Source of the DNA: Euryodendron excelsum
Taxonomy: Eukaryota; Streptophyta; Magnoliopsida; Ericales; Pentaphylacaceae
Reading direction: 5' to 3'
Assembly: GCA_033060915.1 (NCBI GenBank)
Contig: CM065378.1
Coordinates: forward strand, 55,046,001 to 55,110,000
DNA: 64,000 nucleotides
Made by a program: the position numbers and the translations under genes
Shown: piece by piece, positions 13,026 to 24,519 of the stretch
How positions within the stretch are numbered: position 1 is the stretch's first letter
Layout of the letters: each line of letters starts with the position of its first letter
The notes under the pieces: model-generated
Database searches by the model: none
Told to the model about the DNA's origin: nothing
What the model saw: the letters and a program-made list of their open reading frames with translations, nothing else

Positions 13026-13899
13026 AATTAAAGGTACATGTTTTCAAAAGTTCTAGGCTATATACTTATTAAATTATTATTAAAGACCCTTATTATCGAT
13101 TTACATATCGTGACTGTTTTATCAAGACAGGAGATAGTACAGACATAATTAAAAGTCTTAGTTTTTGAAAAGATCTAGATTTCTATTACCAGGAATATAA
13201 AAGCAATCCATTTCAAATTAGGATTAAGAGTATTAGGTTCCTACCATAAGTTTTAGTTATAAAATATATCAGACAGAGTATCCACATAAAATATACAAAC
13301 TTTTTGCCAGTGTAGAGTAAACTAATATCTACTATACTTTTACACTAAAAATATCTATTTTAAACTTGTTCACAATATACGTAACCATTACATGCATAAA
13401 ATATATGTGCCCGTGTCCATGCAAATAATATACAGAATGTGTGAAAAAATACTAAGTTTTCAAATGAATCTAAAATGAAAAGACAAATCTTAATCGATCA
13501 TCCCAAGTCGGTTAAGCGATCTTCTCAATTGACTTCAAGAATAAAATTAAATACTAATATTTAAAAGACTTTAGAAAAATAACTCCATAAATAAAATATT
13601 TAATACATCAGAAATAATTGAAAAACAACAACTGAAATGAGAAAAATAACAAACTAAAATCTACTCCTAAAACAAAAGAATGGAGAGAGCCCTAAACTAC
13701 TCTCCACGGACTCCCCTCCTCCCTTTTCTCTATGTTTATCTCTTCTTTTTATACTCGAAGATGAGAAGTTTTCTTCATTCTTCCTTTTCTTTTTCTCCGC
13801 GCCCATGTCCCACCTCCTTCATTTTCTTCTTTCTTTTCTTCCTTTTTGTTTTTTTTCTTCCTCTTTCTTTTCCTTGTCGGCCGCCTTACCTGCCACCCC

Positions 13900-13903
13900 A
13901 ATA

Positions 13904-13937
<34 letters not shown>

Positions 13938-14095
13938 CCTGCACACAATGATACATATATATTCTAATAGAATCCTGCCAAAGATATATATATAATATAA
14001 AGTATAATATATTAATATTATATATAAAGTATAAGATATAATATAATAGATATATATAATAATATAATATATACACCTACTCTTATAGATAATAT
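13900..14095. repeat. TA-rich microsatellite tract
   Basis: A perfect (TA)n run at about 13907-13936 is followed by a long degenerate TATA-rich stretch. It produces spurious Tyr/Ile-rich open frames on the minus strand. It lies within the 10.9-14.3 kb insertion. Confidence 0.8.
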
Positions 14096-14629
14096 ATATC
14101 ACCTTATTTCATTTTGCTTTGATTTTATTTTTAAATCTGTTCAAAACATGTAAAACGTAAAAAATACTAAATTTATATAAAAATGATAAATAATATACAA
14201 ATAATAACTAACATTACCTTGTAATTAGGGATTCTAATTGTACTTTTTAAAGTACAATCATACCATTACCAAAAAATATATTCACTACTTTCTCATTATT
14301 TTTGGTTTCTTTAGACTACAAGAACAAGGCAAAATCACTTAAATTTAGAGGCAAAGATAAATTACTCGAGTTTTGAATAGGTAACATAACTATTTTATTA
14401 TGAATACTCAAAAAGTATATGGAGTGTAAAGAAATTTTTTAAAGCCAATACACCTAATTTATTATAAATACTCAAAACTATATCAGGTATTAGTTAAAAT
14501 TTTCAAACTTATCAAACTTAAGATGGTTGTGGCCTCAACCCCCCTTCCTTAAGCATCAGCCACTACGTAAATATATATATATATATATATCATATAAATA
14601 TCTTTATGCTTATATGCATATATCTTGAC

Positions 14630-14770
14630 GAGTCTTATTCCATGTTCCTGAAGCATTGCTCCACCTCTCACGTAAGGTGAGGCCCACTTGTTAAGTGGAG
14701 TGAGGCTCACCTCTCATGTGGGAGGTGGAGCAATGCTCGAGGAGCATGGAATAATTTCTCTATTTCTTGA
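14630..14770. mobile_element. Fold-back insertion (near-perfect hairpin)
   Basis: The left arm around 14640-14690 (ccatgttcctgaagcattg, then ctccacctctcac) is nearly the reverse complement of the right arm around 14697-14755 (gtgggaggtggagcaatg, then ctcgaggagcatgg), so the whole insert can fold into one long hairpin. Copy B lacks it: there, 'atatctt' runs directly into 'gaagcaattg'. The flanks share 'tcttga' on both sides. It is best read as a fold-back or MITE-type element. Confidence 0.65.
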
Positions 14771-14807
14771 AGCAATTGAATTGAAGGGGTACGACTATCT
14801 AAAGACC

Positions 14808-15364
14808 AGTGGCAAAGCCACTTGAGATGCAAAGGGAAGTGTTCTTCTTAACTTTTAAAAATTATATTTTTTATCTATAATTTTAGGAATTTTTATCAAT
14901 TTGTGCCACCTCTAAAAATTTGTAAATGCCCCTTTCAATAGTTAAAAATTTTATTTTTACATGCAAATTTAGATTTATTTTTCAATTTCCTCCTATAAAT
15001 ATATAAATATCACTCTTAAATAGTTATTTTTTCTTGAATGACCCCTTTATATATAATCTTACATTGTAAGTAATGCTACATATACATAGAATTTATACAA
15101 AATTCTTGTAAAAAGTGATGTGGTTGGATCTAAACCTTTTATTTTAAAACAAACACTCATAATGATAGCTTTTAATTACAAAAACGACTGCCACATCATT
15201 CTATTAAAGTTTTCTATACAAAACTTTTTGAAAAAATAGTATTTTTCATATTGTATATTATGCATATATATATATAGAAGTCAAGTACCTTATGGTTTAT
15301 TCAAAAAAAATTGGATGGTCTTTAATGGGTGCCCCTCTAGATAAATTTTCTGATTCTGGCACTA
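14808..15364. mobile_element. MITE with AGTGGCNGAGCCA termini (copy in A)
   Basis: The left end AGTGGCAAAGCCA and the reverse complement of the right end (the last 13 bases contain GATTCTGGCACTA) belong to the terminal family seen more cleanly in copy B (AGTGGCGGAGCCA and TGGCTCTGCCACT). The direct repeat ctaaagacc occurs at 14799-14807 and 15365-15373, a 9-bp duplication. The interior is AT-rich without coding capacity. It was present before the A/B duplication, because copy B has it at the same place. Confidence 0.7.
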
Positions 15365-15467
15365 CTAAAGACCATAGGAATCACCTGTGGAAGGAAAAAA
15401 TAATAGATTAATGTCATATATATGTAGGTTTGTGAAGGATTCCTGATTGGATACAATTTAATATAAT

Positions 15468-15875
15468 GGGTAATTACACTTTACCCATTTGCAGTTTTAG
15501 TCAAAATCAAATAATCTTCTTGTAGTTTAAAAGTGAACATATTGACCCCCTGTGATTTGAACTTATCTGCAAAATGGATAAAAACCGTTAAATTTAACGA
15601 AAATCTGTTATAAGGATATTTTTGTTATTTTATCTCTTTAAATTAGAACATAAAAAAAAGATGATTTGATCTTTTTATGCCGAAATAAAAGGTTGTCTTA
15701 TGAGATTTTTTTTATTATTTCATCAAATTATTTTTTTGACATTCTAATTGGGAAATAAATTTCATCTATTTTGCAGATAAGTCTAAACCACTGGGAAGTC
15801 ATGTATTCACTTTTAAACCATAAGGAATCATCTGAGTTTAGCTCAAATTACAAGAAAGTAAAGTATAATTATCCC
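15468..15875. mobile_element. 408-bp MITE with 10-bp target duplication
   Basis: Perfect direct repeats ttaatataat at 15458-15467 and 15876-15885 bracket an element whose ends are inverted: GGGTAATTACACTTTACC on the left and, from the right, GGGATAATTATACTTTAC. Copy B at about 22130 has only the unoccupied site. The 9-10 bp duplication and roughly 30-bp imperfect termini suggest a Mutator-like non-autonomous element. Confidence 0.75.
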
Positions 15876-17242
15876 TTAATATAATCTGCCTTTGCATTTG
15901 TTGAAGAAATAATATATCAAACTTCATCGTCTCACATCATCTGCCCTTACATTGGGCCCTTACATTTGTTACATTGGGCCCTTACATTTGCTGCGGGCCT
16001 CAAAGAGACTTTTGTATGTGGCAGGATAAAGGGAGAATATCACAACGTGCAATTCTTATAATGATACTTACAACTTAGGCTACATTCTCCCTTACCAAAA
16101 AACTAACTAATAATAATAATAATAAAATGAGTTAGGATACAATGTATAACTCGGCATTTCAACTAGATGGCCTTTGAGATTCCTTTAAAATCTCTAATTT
16201 GGGAAGTTGAAAAATAAGTTTCCTCCTAAGAGAGAAATTAAGTCCAAAATTGACAAAAAAGAGAGTGTCTTTGTTCTACTAATTAATCGTTTGGATTAGC
16301 TTTTCTATGAATTTTTCCTTTAACTTTTAACCTTTTTTTTACTAGCTTTTGGTTTTGATTTTTAATAAAAAAAAACCAAAAGTTTAAAAACTCGGCAAAA
16401 GAGATAAATATTGGTGTTATAAGAAATAGAATAATCTAAGTTTTACACGAGTTGGTTGAAGTTAGGGTATGTTATCTCGGGTTTAAATATAAGGTTCTGT
16501 GTTTTGATGCGTGTATTTGCCTATTCAAAAATAAAATAAAATTGTACACATCAAATTTTTAATTTTTTTTTCAATAGATGTCAAGTTACAACTGGCCCAA
16601 GCTAACACCACATACTCACAGTTTAAAAAAAAAAGGATTCACATTAAATACTGTACTCTTTGTTTTAGAGATTTACTTTTACAATATTTAGTCTTATAAA
16701 AAAATTAAGAACTTAAAAATAAAATTAAAGACATCTTCTTAGGCCCTTCAGTCTCTAGGCTAGCCAATTTATACTCTTAAAATGGGCAAACATAGAGTTA
16801 TTCTTGTTAGAATTTAGAATTATCAATCTATTGCTTACCAATAAACCCAAAACAAATAGATAATTATGGAGACAAAGAATACATAATTCAAATAATATGC
16901 TACGTTGTTGAATTAGGCCATTTAAATATTAACATACTTGTAATGATAACTTTGTTGAATTAGTCCATTTAAAATATTAACATACTTGTAATGATAACTT
17001 ACCACGCTCACTAAAAGCATATATTGAATATTTATATCTTGTTTGTATGCAATTTTTTTATGAATTTTTAATTTGATTTATCTCTAGTGAAAAAGAAAAA
17101 AAAATCCTAAACCAATGAAAGGCAAAAGAGTCATAAATGAAATCCTAACTATTAAAAAAAGATAGAAAATAAATTTAAAACTTGTTAGAAAACAAAAAAA
17201 AAGCCAAAAATAAAATTCTAAACTAATAAGAATAATCAGGAG

Positions 17243-17709
17243 CTATGTTACTTGGAACACAGATTGCCCTTATACCTAGAAAGAAAACAAAAACAGAAAT
17301 GAGAATCAAAACATAGTATACCGCATGCTCTAAAATGTGGTACGATAAGAGTATACTTATTTAAATTGTAATTTTAGAGTTTTATGTAGTTCTAGAGTAG
17401 CTTTTTTAAAAAATTAGATATCCAATAGAATATAATTTATTATTCTCAAATTGAGCATGTAAAAAACATTTCGAAGAGTATTATGACTCATTTTTTTCAC
17501 ATATTCTTTTATCAAAACTTCGTTCTTTTCAAATTTTTATGCATTATATTTGATTTTTTTCACATGTAAATTTAAGAGAATAAATAAGAAAATAATTTAG
17601 ATCACGTTGAATTACCAAATTTACCATTCCAAAATAAAAGTTTATCATATCTTTAAATATCATTTCAAAAACCTAAAACATTAAGTTATTAGTGTCTTCT
17701 GTTAATATT
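17243..17709. mobile_element. 467-bp insertion, family also at 23.8 kb and in APM1 intron 3
   Basis: The insert sits between aatcaggag (17234-17242) and gattaggag (17710-17718), an imperfect 9-bp duplication. Copy A' next to APM1 (around 8684-8690) lacks it, showing an empty site. Copy B has it. This orders events: the inverted copy split off before the insertion, or came from an allele without it, and A and B duplicated after it. Confidence 0.6.
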
Positions 17710-17934
17710 GATTAGGAGTCAAATCTAAAAGTACATAAAAATTTGCGTCCAAATGTTAAAAGTCAATTTATTTTGGAGGGTATTGATAAATAATATTTTT
17801 CCTATTCTTAAAAATAAAGTTGACTTTTACTATAAAAATTACTAAAACCCAAAAAGAACTCTTTTAAAAAAAAACAAAAAACACAAGGGAAAAAAACTAA
17901 CATACGATCACATTCACAATAAAGTTCAGGAAAG

Positions 17935-18264
17935 TGTTAGGGATTTGTACTAAAAGATATACTCTGTGTAATAATTTTAGTATTTATTAATACATTAGTT
18001 ATTCTATTTTAATGAGAATCTGTGTGAGCAATATTTGCTTTGCATTATTTATTTAATGATTATGCATATGTATTTCTTATTTTATATAATAGATGATTCA
18101 GCATGTAGAATACGGTTTACACATAGAAAATTAGATCATCGGTTCATATGAAATATAAGTTTATCGTTCACAGTCTTAGATAGAACTGGACACACTATCA
18201 GTAGGATTGTAGTACAAAGTTTTAATAGATATGTCTTGACTATGGGGAACGACATAGTTTTAAC
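17935..18264 (+). mobile_element. LTR 5' fragment, same family as the solo LTR at 35.9 kb
   Basis: It begins TGTTAGGGATTTGTACT and follows, in opposite orientation, the sequence at about 36835-37143 (TGTTGGGAATTTATACT from the minus strand). Landmarks are the 'gttcacagtcttagat' block and the 'gtcttgactatggggaa' block. It covers roughly the first 310-330 bp of the 1.27-kb LTR and is cut at 18264, where another LTR starts. Confidence 0.75.
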
Positions 18265-18990
18265 TGTTGATTCCACGCCTTAATTTTGATGATAACTAAA
18301 TCTTGTGTTAGTTTGCTAATAATTTTAATTAGTGTGCAGATCAATGAGTAAATATATTTTACACCTAAAGTATAATAAATGTCAAAATTGATGCTCAACA
18401 ATTTAAGGATTGAGCAATATATCAAAACAGAGCAATGCACCTACATAGAGCAATGCACCAAAAATAGAGTAATGACACCTATTCAAATGTTAAACCAATA
18501 ATGTGAATTCAAAAAGATTAAATGTGTTCAAACAGATAATTCATTAAGCTTATAAAGACTATATGAAATTGATATGAATTCAAAGAGATTGAAGGTGTTC
18601 AACAGAGAATTTAACGTGTGTACAAATACTCTATGAAAAATTCAAGAAAAGTTTTTGAAGAAATCAAAATAAATTCAATCCAAATTGAATTGAAGACTTT
18701 ATTGAATAAACACGCTGGATTAAAAGTTTTGAAAAATCACTATACCCTAAAGAAGAAGATTGCTTGAAGTACTTGAAGTGTTTTTAAAGCTAAGCTTAAT
18801 CAAGAATAGTATAAGATATTTTCTAAGTGATGTGTCGATACATGAATTTGATGTGTTGACACATGTTGATAGAGGTCAATACTCGAACAATGAATGATTA
18901 AGTGTTAACAGATGAGTTTGATGTGTCGACACATATGAACAAAGAGCAATTATTAAAGAATGCAAGCTTGATGTGTCGACACATGAAGTC
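18265..18990 (+). mobile_element. Truncated LTR, same family as the solo LTR at 11.3-13.0 kb
   Basis: It starts TGTTGATTCCACG, then TTTTGATGATAACTAAATC, matching the minus-strand reading of 11307-13025. It contains a cluster of TGTCGACA-type palindromes at about 18834-18985 and stops abruptly where copy B begins. Its 3' portion is missing. It appears to have landed in, or recombined with, the preceding LTR fragment; together they fill the gap between copies A and B. Confidence 0.7.
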
Positions 18991-19250
18991 ATGAAGGATT
19001 GCAAAGTGCAATTATTTCTCATAGCATTTGATTTACTTCAAAAGTCAATTTCATACTCACAGTGAAACTAGTTAGCAATAAGGGAAGCACATTAATGGAA
19101 AGTGGGAACACTGAAATGGGATGCTCTCAAAGGATTGGGAATTATATCCTTTGCTTTCCAATTCTATCTTAGTACCATGAGAGATATCTGTCCCTCTATC
19201 TTTGAATCAATTCTATTATCTTTATTCTGTGGAAGTATAAAATAAAAATG

Positions 19251-20758
19251 GATATATTACAATAATCACTCTCAAAGTATCTGATGGCAGATAATATCTA
19301 TAAATTTTTTAAAATGACACTAACCTTCTCGCCTCCGAACAGAGTTAATGAAAAGTAGTGTTTTACTTCTTTACCCCTACAACTAAAAATCTAAAAAATT
19401 TCTGAGAAAATTCATTGATTCTTTTCCATCTTCTCCAGTGCACTACCGTTTATCACCAACCATGGCCGCAACCCAGCCCCAACCTCAACCCCAACCATAG
19501 TGCAAGAACCCTAACCCATAAGCATTTTTGTGGTTTGCTACTCATCTTCACTACCATAAACTAGTGGTTGAACATGGAGAATATCTCTACCAAAGCTCTC
19601 ATAACCAGTCCGGCCACTCACCCCTTCATGCACACAAAAGAGTAAACCCCCTTTTTACACCCCAAAGGCTACGAGCACATCACTGCCCTAAGCAACCACC
19701 ATCTCTATTTCCCAAACCCAGCAAAATCCCAAACCCCCAATCATCACCAAACCCATTGTCCGTGGCCACCACCCACCTCATGTATCACTGCCGAACACAG
19801 TTGACCCCCAATCTCTCTCACTCTCCACCACCATTTCCATGGCCACCAATCACTACCCACCCAATCTTGTCCGTAACCTTTACGAGCTCCCTTCAACAAT
19901 TGATATCAAACCCAAACCAACCATCCACCAGTGCCTCAATAATGAAACCCAACCAACCCACTGCCATCATCACTCTCTCGCCCATTTCTTAAATCATCAT
20001 CAATCGCAATACTAAATGGCCAAAATTGGAAACCCATTTCTAAATGGCCAAAATTGCAGAGATCATTGGGGGAGGTGGTGGCTTTGGATTGTGTGCAGAG
20101 TCGAAGTGATAGATTGGCATTGGTATGTACTTGTGGGTGTTTGTTTGACGATGGAGTAGGTAGGCTGCATATATATGTGAGCAAATATATATATATACAT
20201 GTGTATATTTATGCAACAACATGGATCTATGTAGGGTGGGACAGATTTTGATTGAAAAAAAGAAAAGAAAATTGTAAAGAAAATGATGGAGATCGATGAA
20301 GGAGGAAGTGGAGGAGGTGGAGATGATGAGGGTGGTGGTCGGAGGAGGTGGTGAGATGAAGGTAGTGGCCGGAGGGAAGGAGGGAGTAAGCGGTACCGCG
20401 ATGAATGCAGATGGAGGTGGTATGGTGGTGGTCGTGGAGATTTGTTCTCACAGTGGGTTAACTTTTAACACAACAGGGATAGTAAGCCGAATTAACTCAA
20501 CTCACCTTGGTCTTATTTGAGTTGAGTTAACTCAGTTTATCATCTGTTTATGTCAAGTAATTTTCTCAACCAAGGGAAAGATGGGTATTTTCAAATACAT
20601 AAAAAGTGATGTCAGCAAAAAAACGTTAATAATTCCTAACGGTTGAGAAAATATGAAACTAACAACTAAATTAAAGGGAGGTGGTTGTTATTTTTAAAAT
20701 CACAATAGAACTATCTATTATTATCATACATTTTAAGGGAGACGAATGTAATTTAATC
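19251..20758. mobile_element. 1.5-kb Mutator-like non-autonomous element
   Basis: A perfect 10-bp duplication, aataaaaatg, lies at 19241-19250 and 20759-20768. Copy A shows the empty site near 10582 with one such sequence. The ends are imperfect inverted repeats: GATATATTACAATAATCAC on the left and GATTAAATTACATTCGTC read inward from the right. The interior has C-rich plus-strand and G-rich later stretches (19490-19990 and 20290-20450) that give Pro/Ser/Thr-rich and Gly-rich open frames without family similarity. It could contain a captured gene fragment, but I do not recognise one. Confidence 0.7.
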
Positions 20759-21059
20759 AATAAAAATGATGTTTACCCAACATTTGTTTTAAGTGAATTA
20801 TACCAACCTCCCTAACCTATTTAACAATAACACATAGTTTCCCTTGCAATTCCCCCAAAAGAAATGGTTGAATATACCCTTCATTTAACACCGACTGCCA
20901 TGGACAAATATCCATTAAATTTTGGTCATGGAGGAAGGTGGTGATGGTGGTGATGGAGTGGTGTGTATTTAATATGTATACAAATATCCATTAAAATTTG
21001 GTCAAGGAGGGTGGTGCTGGTGGTGATAGAGTGGTGTGTATGAAATATGTATATATAAA

Positions 21060-21434
21060 CAGTGGCGGATTCAAAAATTCTTCTAAGAGGGGGTCAAAGT
21101 TGAAAAAAAATTAATGACACCATTGTACCATTACCAAAAAATATATTCACTACTTTTTCACTAATTTTTTTTTTCTTTAGACTCAAGAACAAGGCAAAAT
21201 CACTTAAATTTGGGAGATAAAGATAAATTACTCGAGTTTTGAATAGGCAATATAACTATTTTATTATGAATATTTAAAAGTACAGGGGGTGTAGAAAATT
21301 TTTGTAAAACTTTCGAGGGGCCAATGCATCTAATTTATTATAAATACTCAAAACTATATAGGGCATAAGTTAATTTTTCAAAACTTATGGTTGCCGTGGC
21401 TCCCGCCCGCCCCCTTGTGCATCTGTCACTACAT
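21060..21434. mobile_element. MITE with AGTGGCGGATTCA termini
   Basis: The left end AGTGGCGGATTCA pairs with the right end TGCATCTGTCACT (reverse complement AGTGACAGATGCA). The counterpart in copy A runs from about 10810 to 14566 because it was split by the 3.4-kb LTR insertion. The target duplication is unclear within TA-rich flanks. Confidence 0.5.
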
Positions 21435-21514
21435 ATATATATACATTATATAAACATCTGTATGCCTATGCATATATCTTGAAGCAATTGAAGGGGTATG
21501 ACTATCAGAAGACC

Positions 21515-22039
21515 AGTGGCGGAGCCACTTGAGGCCTAGAGGCAAGTGCCCTCAACTTTTAAAAATTATATCTTTTATCTATAATTTTAAGAATTTTTAT
21601 TAATTTAATTATATTTTTACATGCAATTTTAGATTTATTTCTCAATTTCCTCCTATAAATATATAAATATCACTTTTAAATATTTATTTTTTCTTCAACA
21701 ACCCCTTTGTATATAACCTTATATACATTGTAAGTAATACTATATATACATAGAATTTATACAAAATTTTTATAAAAAGTAACGTGGTTGAATCTAAGCC
21801 TTTTATTTTAAAACAAATACTCACAATGATAACTTTTAATTACAACAACGATTGCCACATCATTCTGTAAAAGTTTTCTATACAAACTTTTTGAAAAAAA
21901 ATAGTATTTTTTGTATATTATACACACACACACACACATATATATATGAAAGTCAAGTGTCTTATGGTTGGCTCAAAAAAAGTTTTAGATGGTTATTAAT
22001 GGGTGCCCCTTCTGGATAAATTTTTTGGCTCTGCCACTA
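21515..22039. mobile_element. MITE with AGTGGCGGAGCCA termini (copy in B)
   Basis: The left end AGTGGCGGAGCCA is inverted at the right end (TGGCTCTGCCACTA). The right flank is ctaaagacc; the left flank cagaagacc is its slightly changed partner. It is orthologous to 14808-15364 in copy A. The termini resemble hAT-type or Mutator-type MITEs; the 8-9 bp duplication does not decide between them. Confidence 0.7.
21912..21950. repeat. CA/TA microsatellite
   Basis: A (CA)n run is followed by (TA)n inside the MITE in copy B. The same position in copy A has only TA repeats, so the CA part expanded after duplication. Confidence 0.8.
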
Positions 22040-22970
22040 CTAAAGACCATGGAATCACCTGTGGAAGGAAAAAATAATGGATTAATGTCATATATATGCA
22101 GGTTTGCGAAGGATTCCTGATCGTATACATATAATCAGCCTTTACATTTGTTGAAAAAATAACATATTAACCTTTTCATCGTCTCACATCATCAACCCTT
22201 ACATTAGGCCCTTACATTTGCTGCGGGCCTCATACAGACTTTTGTATGTGGCAGAATAAAGGAGGAATATCACAACGTGCTATTCTTATTCTGTTAGTCT
22301 TTTATTCCTCTTAATGATACTTACAACTTAGGCTACATTCTCCCCTACCAAAAAACTAACTAATAATAATAATAAAATGAGTTGGGATACAATGTATAAC
22401 TCGGCATTTCAACTAGATGTCCTTTGAGATTCCTTCAAAATCTCTAATTTGGGAAGTTGAAAAATAAGTTTCCTCCTAAGAGAGAAATTAAGTCCAAAAT
22501 TGACAAAAAAGAGAGTGGCTTTGTTCTACTAATTAATCGTTTGGATTAGCTTTTCTACAAATTTTTCCTTTAACTTTTGACCTTTTTTTTCCTATTTAAT
22601 AAAAAAAACCAAAAGTTTAAAAATCGGCTAAAGATATAAATATTGGTGTGTAAGAAACAGAATAATCTAAGGTTTACACGAGTTGGTTATAGTGGGTTCA
22701 AGCATATGTGTGTGTTTGCCTATTCAAAAATAAAAGGATTCACATTAAATACGGTATACTTTGTTTTAGAGATTTACTTTTACAATAAGGTTGTGTGTTC
22801 AAACATAAGGTTCTGTGTTTTGATGTGTGTATTGGCTTATTCAAAAATAAAATAAAATCGTACACATCAACTTCTATTTTTTCATTTTTTCAGTAGATGT
22901 CAAGTTACAACTGGCCCATGCTAACACCACATACTCACTGTTTTAAAATAAAAGGATTCACATTAAATGC

Positions 22971-23186
22971 CATGGGCGCGGAGCTATACACCTCCCGCGG
23001 GGGGGGGGGGGGGAGTGCCCCCTCAACTTTTGAAAATGAAAATTTTTTTTATCTATAATTTCAAAAAATTTTCTTTCTTTGTCCCCCTAAAAATGATAAA
23101 TACCCCCTCTGAAAAATTATAAATAACCCCTTAGAGATGGTTATTAGTGTGTGTCCCCCTGAACATATTTCCTGGCTCCGTCCCTG
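22971..23186. mobile_element. 216-bp hAT-like MITE
   Basis: It is flanked by ttaaatgc (22963-22970) and ttaaatac (23187-23194), an 8-bp duplication with one change; the empty site ttaaatac is in copy A at 16644-16651. The termini are inverted: CATGGGCGCGGAGC on the left and CAGGGACGGAGCC read from the right. Eight-base duplication and CA..TG ends point to the hAT superfamily. A G16-17 run follows the left end. Confidence 0.75.
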
Positions 23187-23800
23187 TTAAATACTATATA
23201 CTTTGTTTTAGAGATTGACTTTTACAATCATTAGTCTTATAAAAAAATTAAGAACTTAAACATAAAATTAAAGACATCTTCTTATGCCCTTCATTCTCTA
23301 GGCTAGCCAATTTATACTTTTAAAATGGGCAAACATAGAGTTATTCTTTTTAGAATTTAGAATTATCAATCTATTGCTTAACAATAAACCCAAAACAAAT
23401 AGATAATTATGGAGACAAAAAATACATAATTCAAATAATATGCAACGTCGTTGAATTAGGCCATTTAAATATTAACATACTTGTAATGATAACTTTTGTT
23501 GAATTAGGCCATTTAAAATATTAACATACTTATAATGGTAACTTACCACGCTCACAAAAAGCATATATTGAATATTTATATCTTGTTTGGATGCAACTTT
23601 TTATGAATTTTTTAATTTGATTCCACTCTAGTGAAAAAGAAAAAAAAATACAAAACCAGTGAAAAGCAAAAAAAGAAAAAGAAAAAGGCATAAATGAAAT
23701 CCTAACTATTAAAAAAGATAGAAAATAAATTTAAAACTTGTTAGAAAACAAAAAAAAAAAGTCAAAAATAAAATCCTAAACTAATAAAAATAGTCAGGAG

Positions 23801-24262
23801 CTATGTTACTTAGAACACAAATTATCCTTATACCTGGAACTGAAATAGAAATGGAAATGAGAATCAGAACATAGTATGCCGCTCTAAAATGTGGTATGAA
23901 AGGAGTATATTTGTTTAAATTGCAATTTTAGAGTTTTATGTAGTTTACGAGTAGCTTTTTTAAAGATTAGACATCCAATAGAATATAATTTATTATTCTC
24001 AAATTGAGCATGTAAAAATCATTTTGAAGGGTATTATGACTCATTTTTTTGCATATTATTCTATCAAAACTTTATTCTTCCCAAATTTTCATGAATTATA
24101 TTTGATTTTTTTCTCATGTATATTCAAGAGAATAAATAAGAAAATAATTTTAGATCATATTGAATCACCAAATTTACCATTCCAAAATAAAAGTTTATCA
24201 TATCTTAGAATGTCATTTAAAAAACGTAAATCATTAAGTTATTAGCGTCTTCTGTTAATATT
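23801..24262. mobile_element. 462-bp insertion, copy B partner of 17243-17709
   Basis: It starts CTATGTTACTTAG and ends GTTAATATT, between gtcaggag and gatcgggag flanks. It is orthologous to the element in copy A and related to the repeat in APM1 intron 3. Confidence 0.6.
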
Positions 24263-24519
24263 GATCGGGAGTCAAATCTAAAAGTACATAAAAATCTGCA
24301 TCCAAATGTTAAAAATTAATTTATTTTGGAGGGTATAGATAAATATTATATTTCATATTTTTCAAAAAAAAGGTTGACTTTTACTATAAAAAAAAATACT
24401 AAAACCCAAAAAGAACTCTTTAAAAAAACAAAAACACAAGATAAAAAATATATATATATATACGGTCACAATAAAGTCCGGGCAAGTTGGTAGCATGAGT
24501 GCATGGTTAAAAAAAGATA

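Larger units (their letters stand above)
10881..14260. mobile_element. 3.4-kb insertion with TG..CA ends, likely a solo LTR, itself interrupted
   Basis: The 5-bp direct repeat tacca (10876-10880 and 14261-14265) brackets a segment starting TGCTTGATCC and ending GTACAATCA. Copy B at 21126/21127 reads straight through with one tacca, an empty site. Five-base target duplication and TG/CA ends are the signature of LTR-retrotransposon integration. Without the nested LTR (11307-13025) the element is about 1.65 kb and has no coding region, so a solo LTR is the simplest reading. Family and orientation are not identified. Confidence 0.7.
10322..17934 (+). repeat. Direct copy A of the duplicated segment (with nested insertions)
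   Basis: After removing insertions, copy A matches copy B (18995-24480) in order and orientation. Matching blocks are 10322-10590 with 18995-19250, 10590-10880 with 20769-21126, 14261-14625 with 21127-21490, 15375-16640 with 22050-22960, 16650-17240 with 23195-23800, and 17710-17930 with 24263-24480. Copy A carries insertions absent from B at 10881-14260, 14630-14770 and 15468-15875. No host gene is present; the open frames around 13.7-14.1 kb come from pyrimidine-rich and TA-repeat sequence. Confidence 0.8.
18995..24480 (+). repeat. Direct copy B of the duplicated segment
   Basis: It starts at 'gattgcaaagtgcaa' (compare 10326) and ends near 'cacaataaagtccggg' (compare 17915). If the LTR fragments at 17935-18990 are taken out, A and B are adjacent, which fits a tandem duplication. 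Copy B carries its own insertions at 19251-20758 and 22971-23186, and lacks three insertions present in A. No host gene was recognised. Confidence 0.8.

Noticed and set aside
13749..14102. Tyr/Ile-rich minus-strand open frame
   Set aside because: It is produced by TA repeats and a poly-pyrimidine tract within the LTR insertion.
19528..19992. Open frame of 154 codons rich in Pro, Ser and Thr
   Set aside because: No domain and low complexity. It lies inside a non-autonomous element and reflects C-rich composition. Kept only as possible captured sequence.
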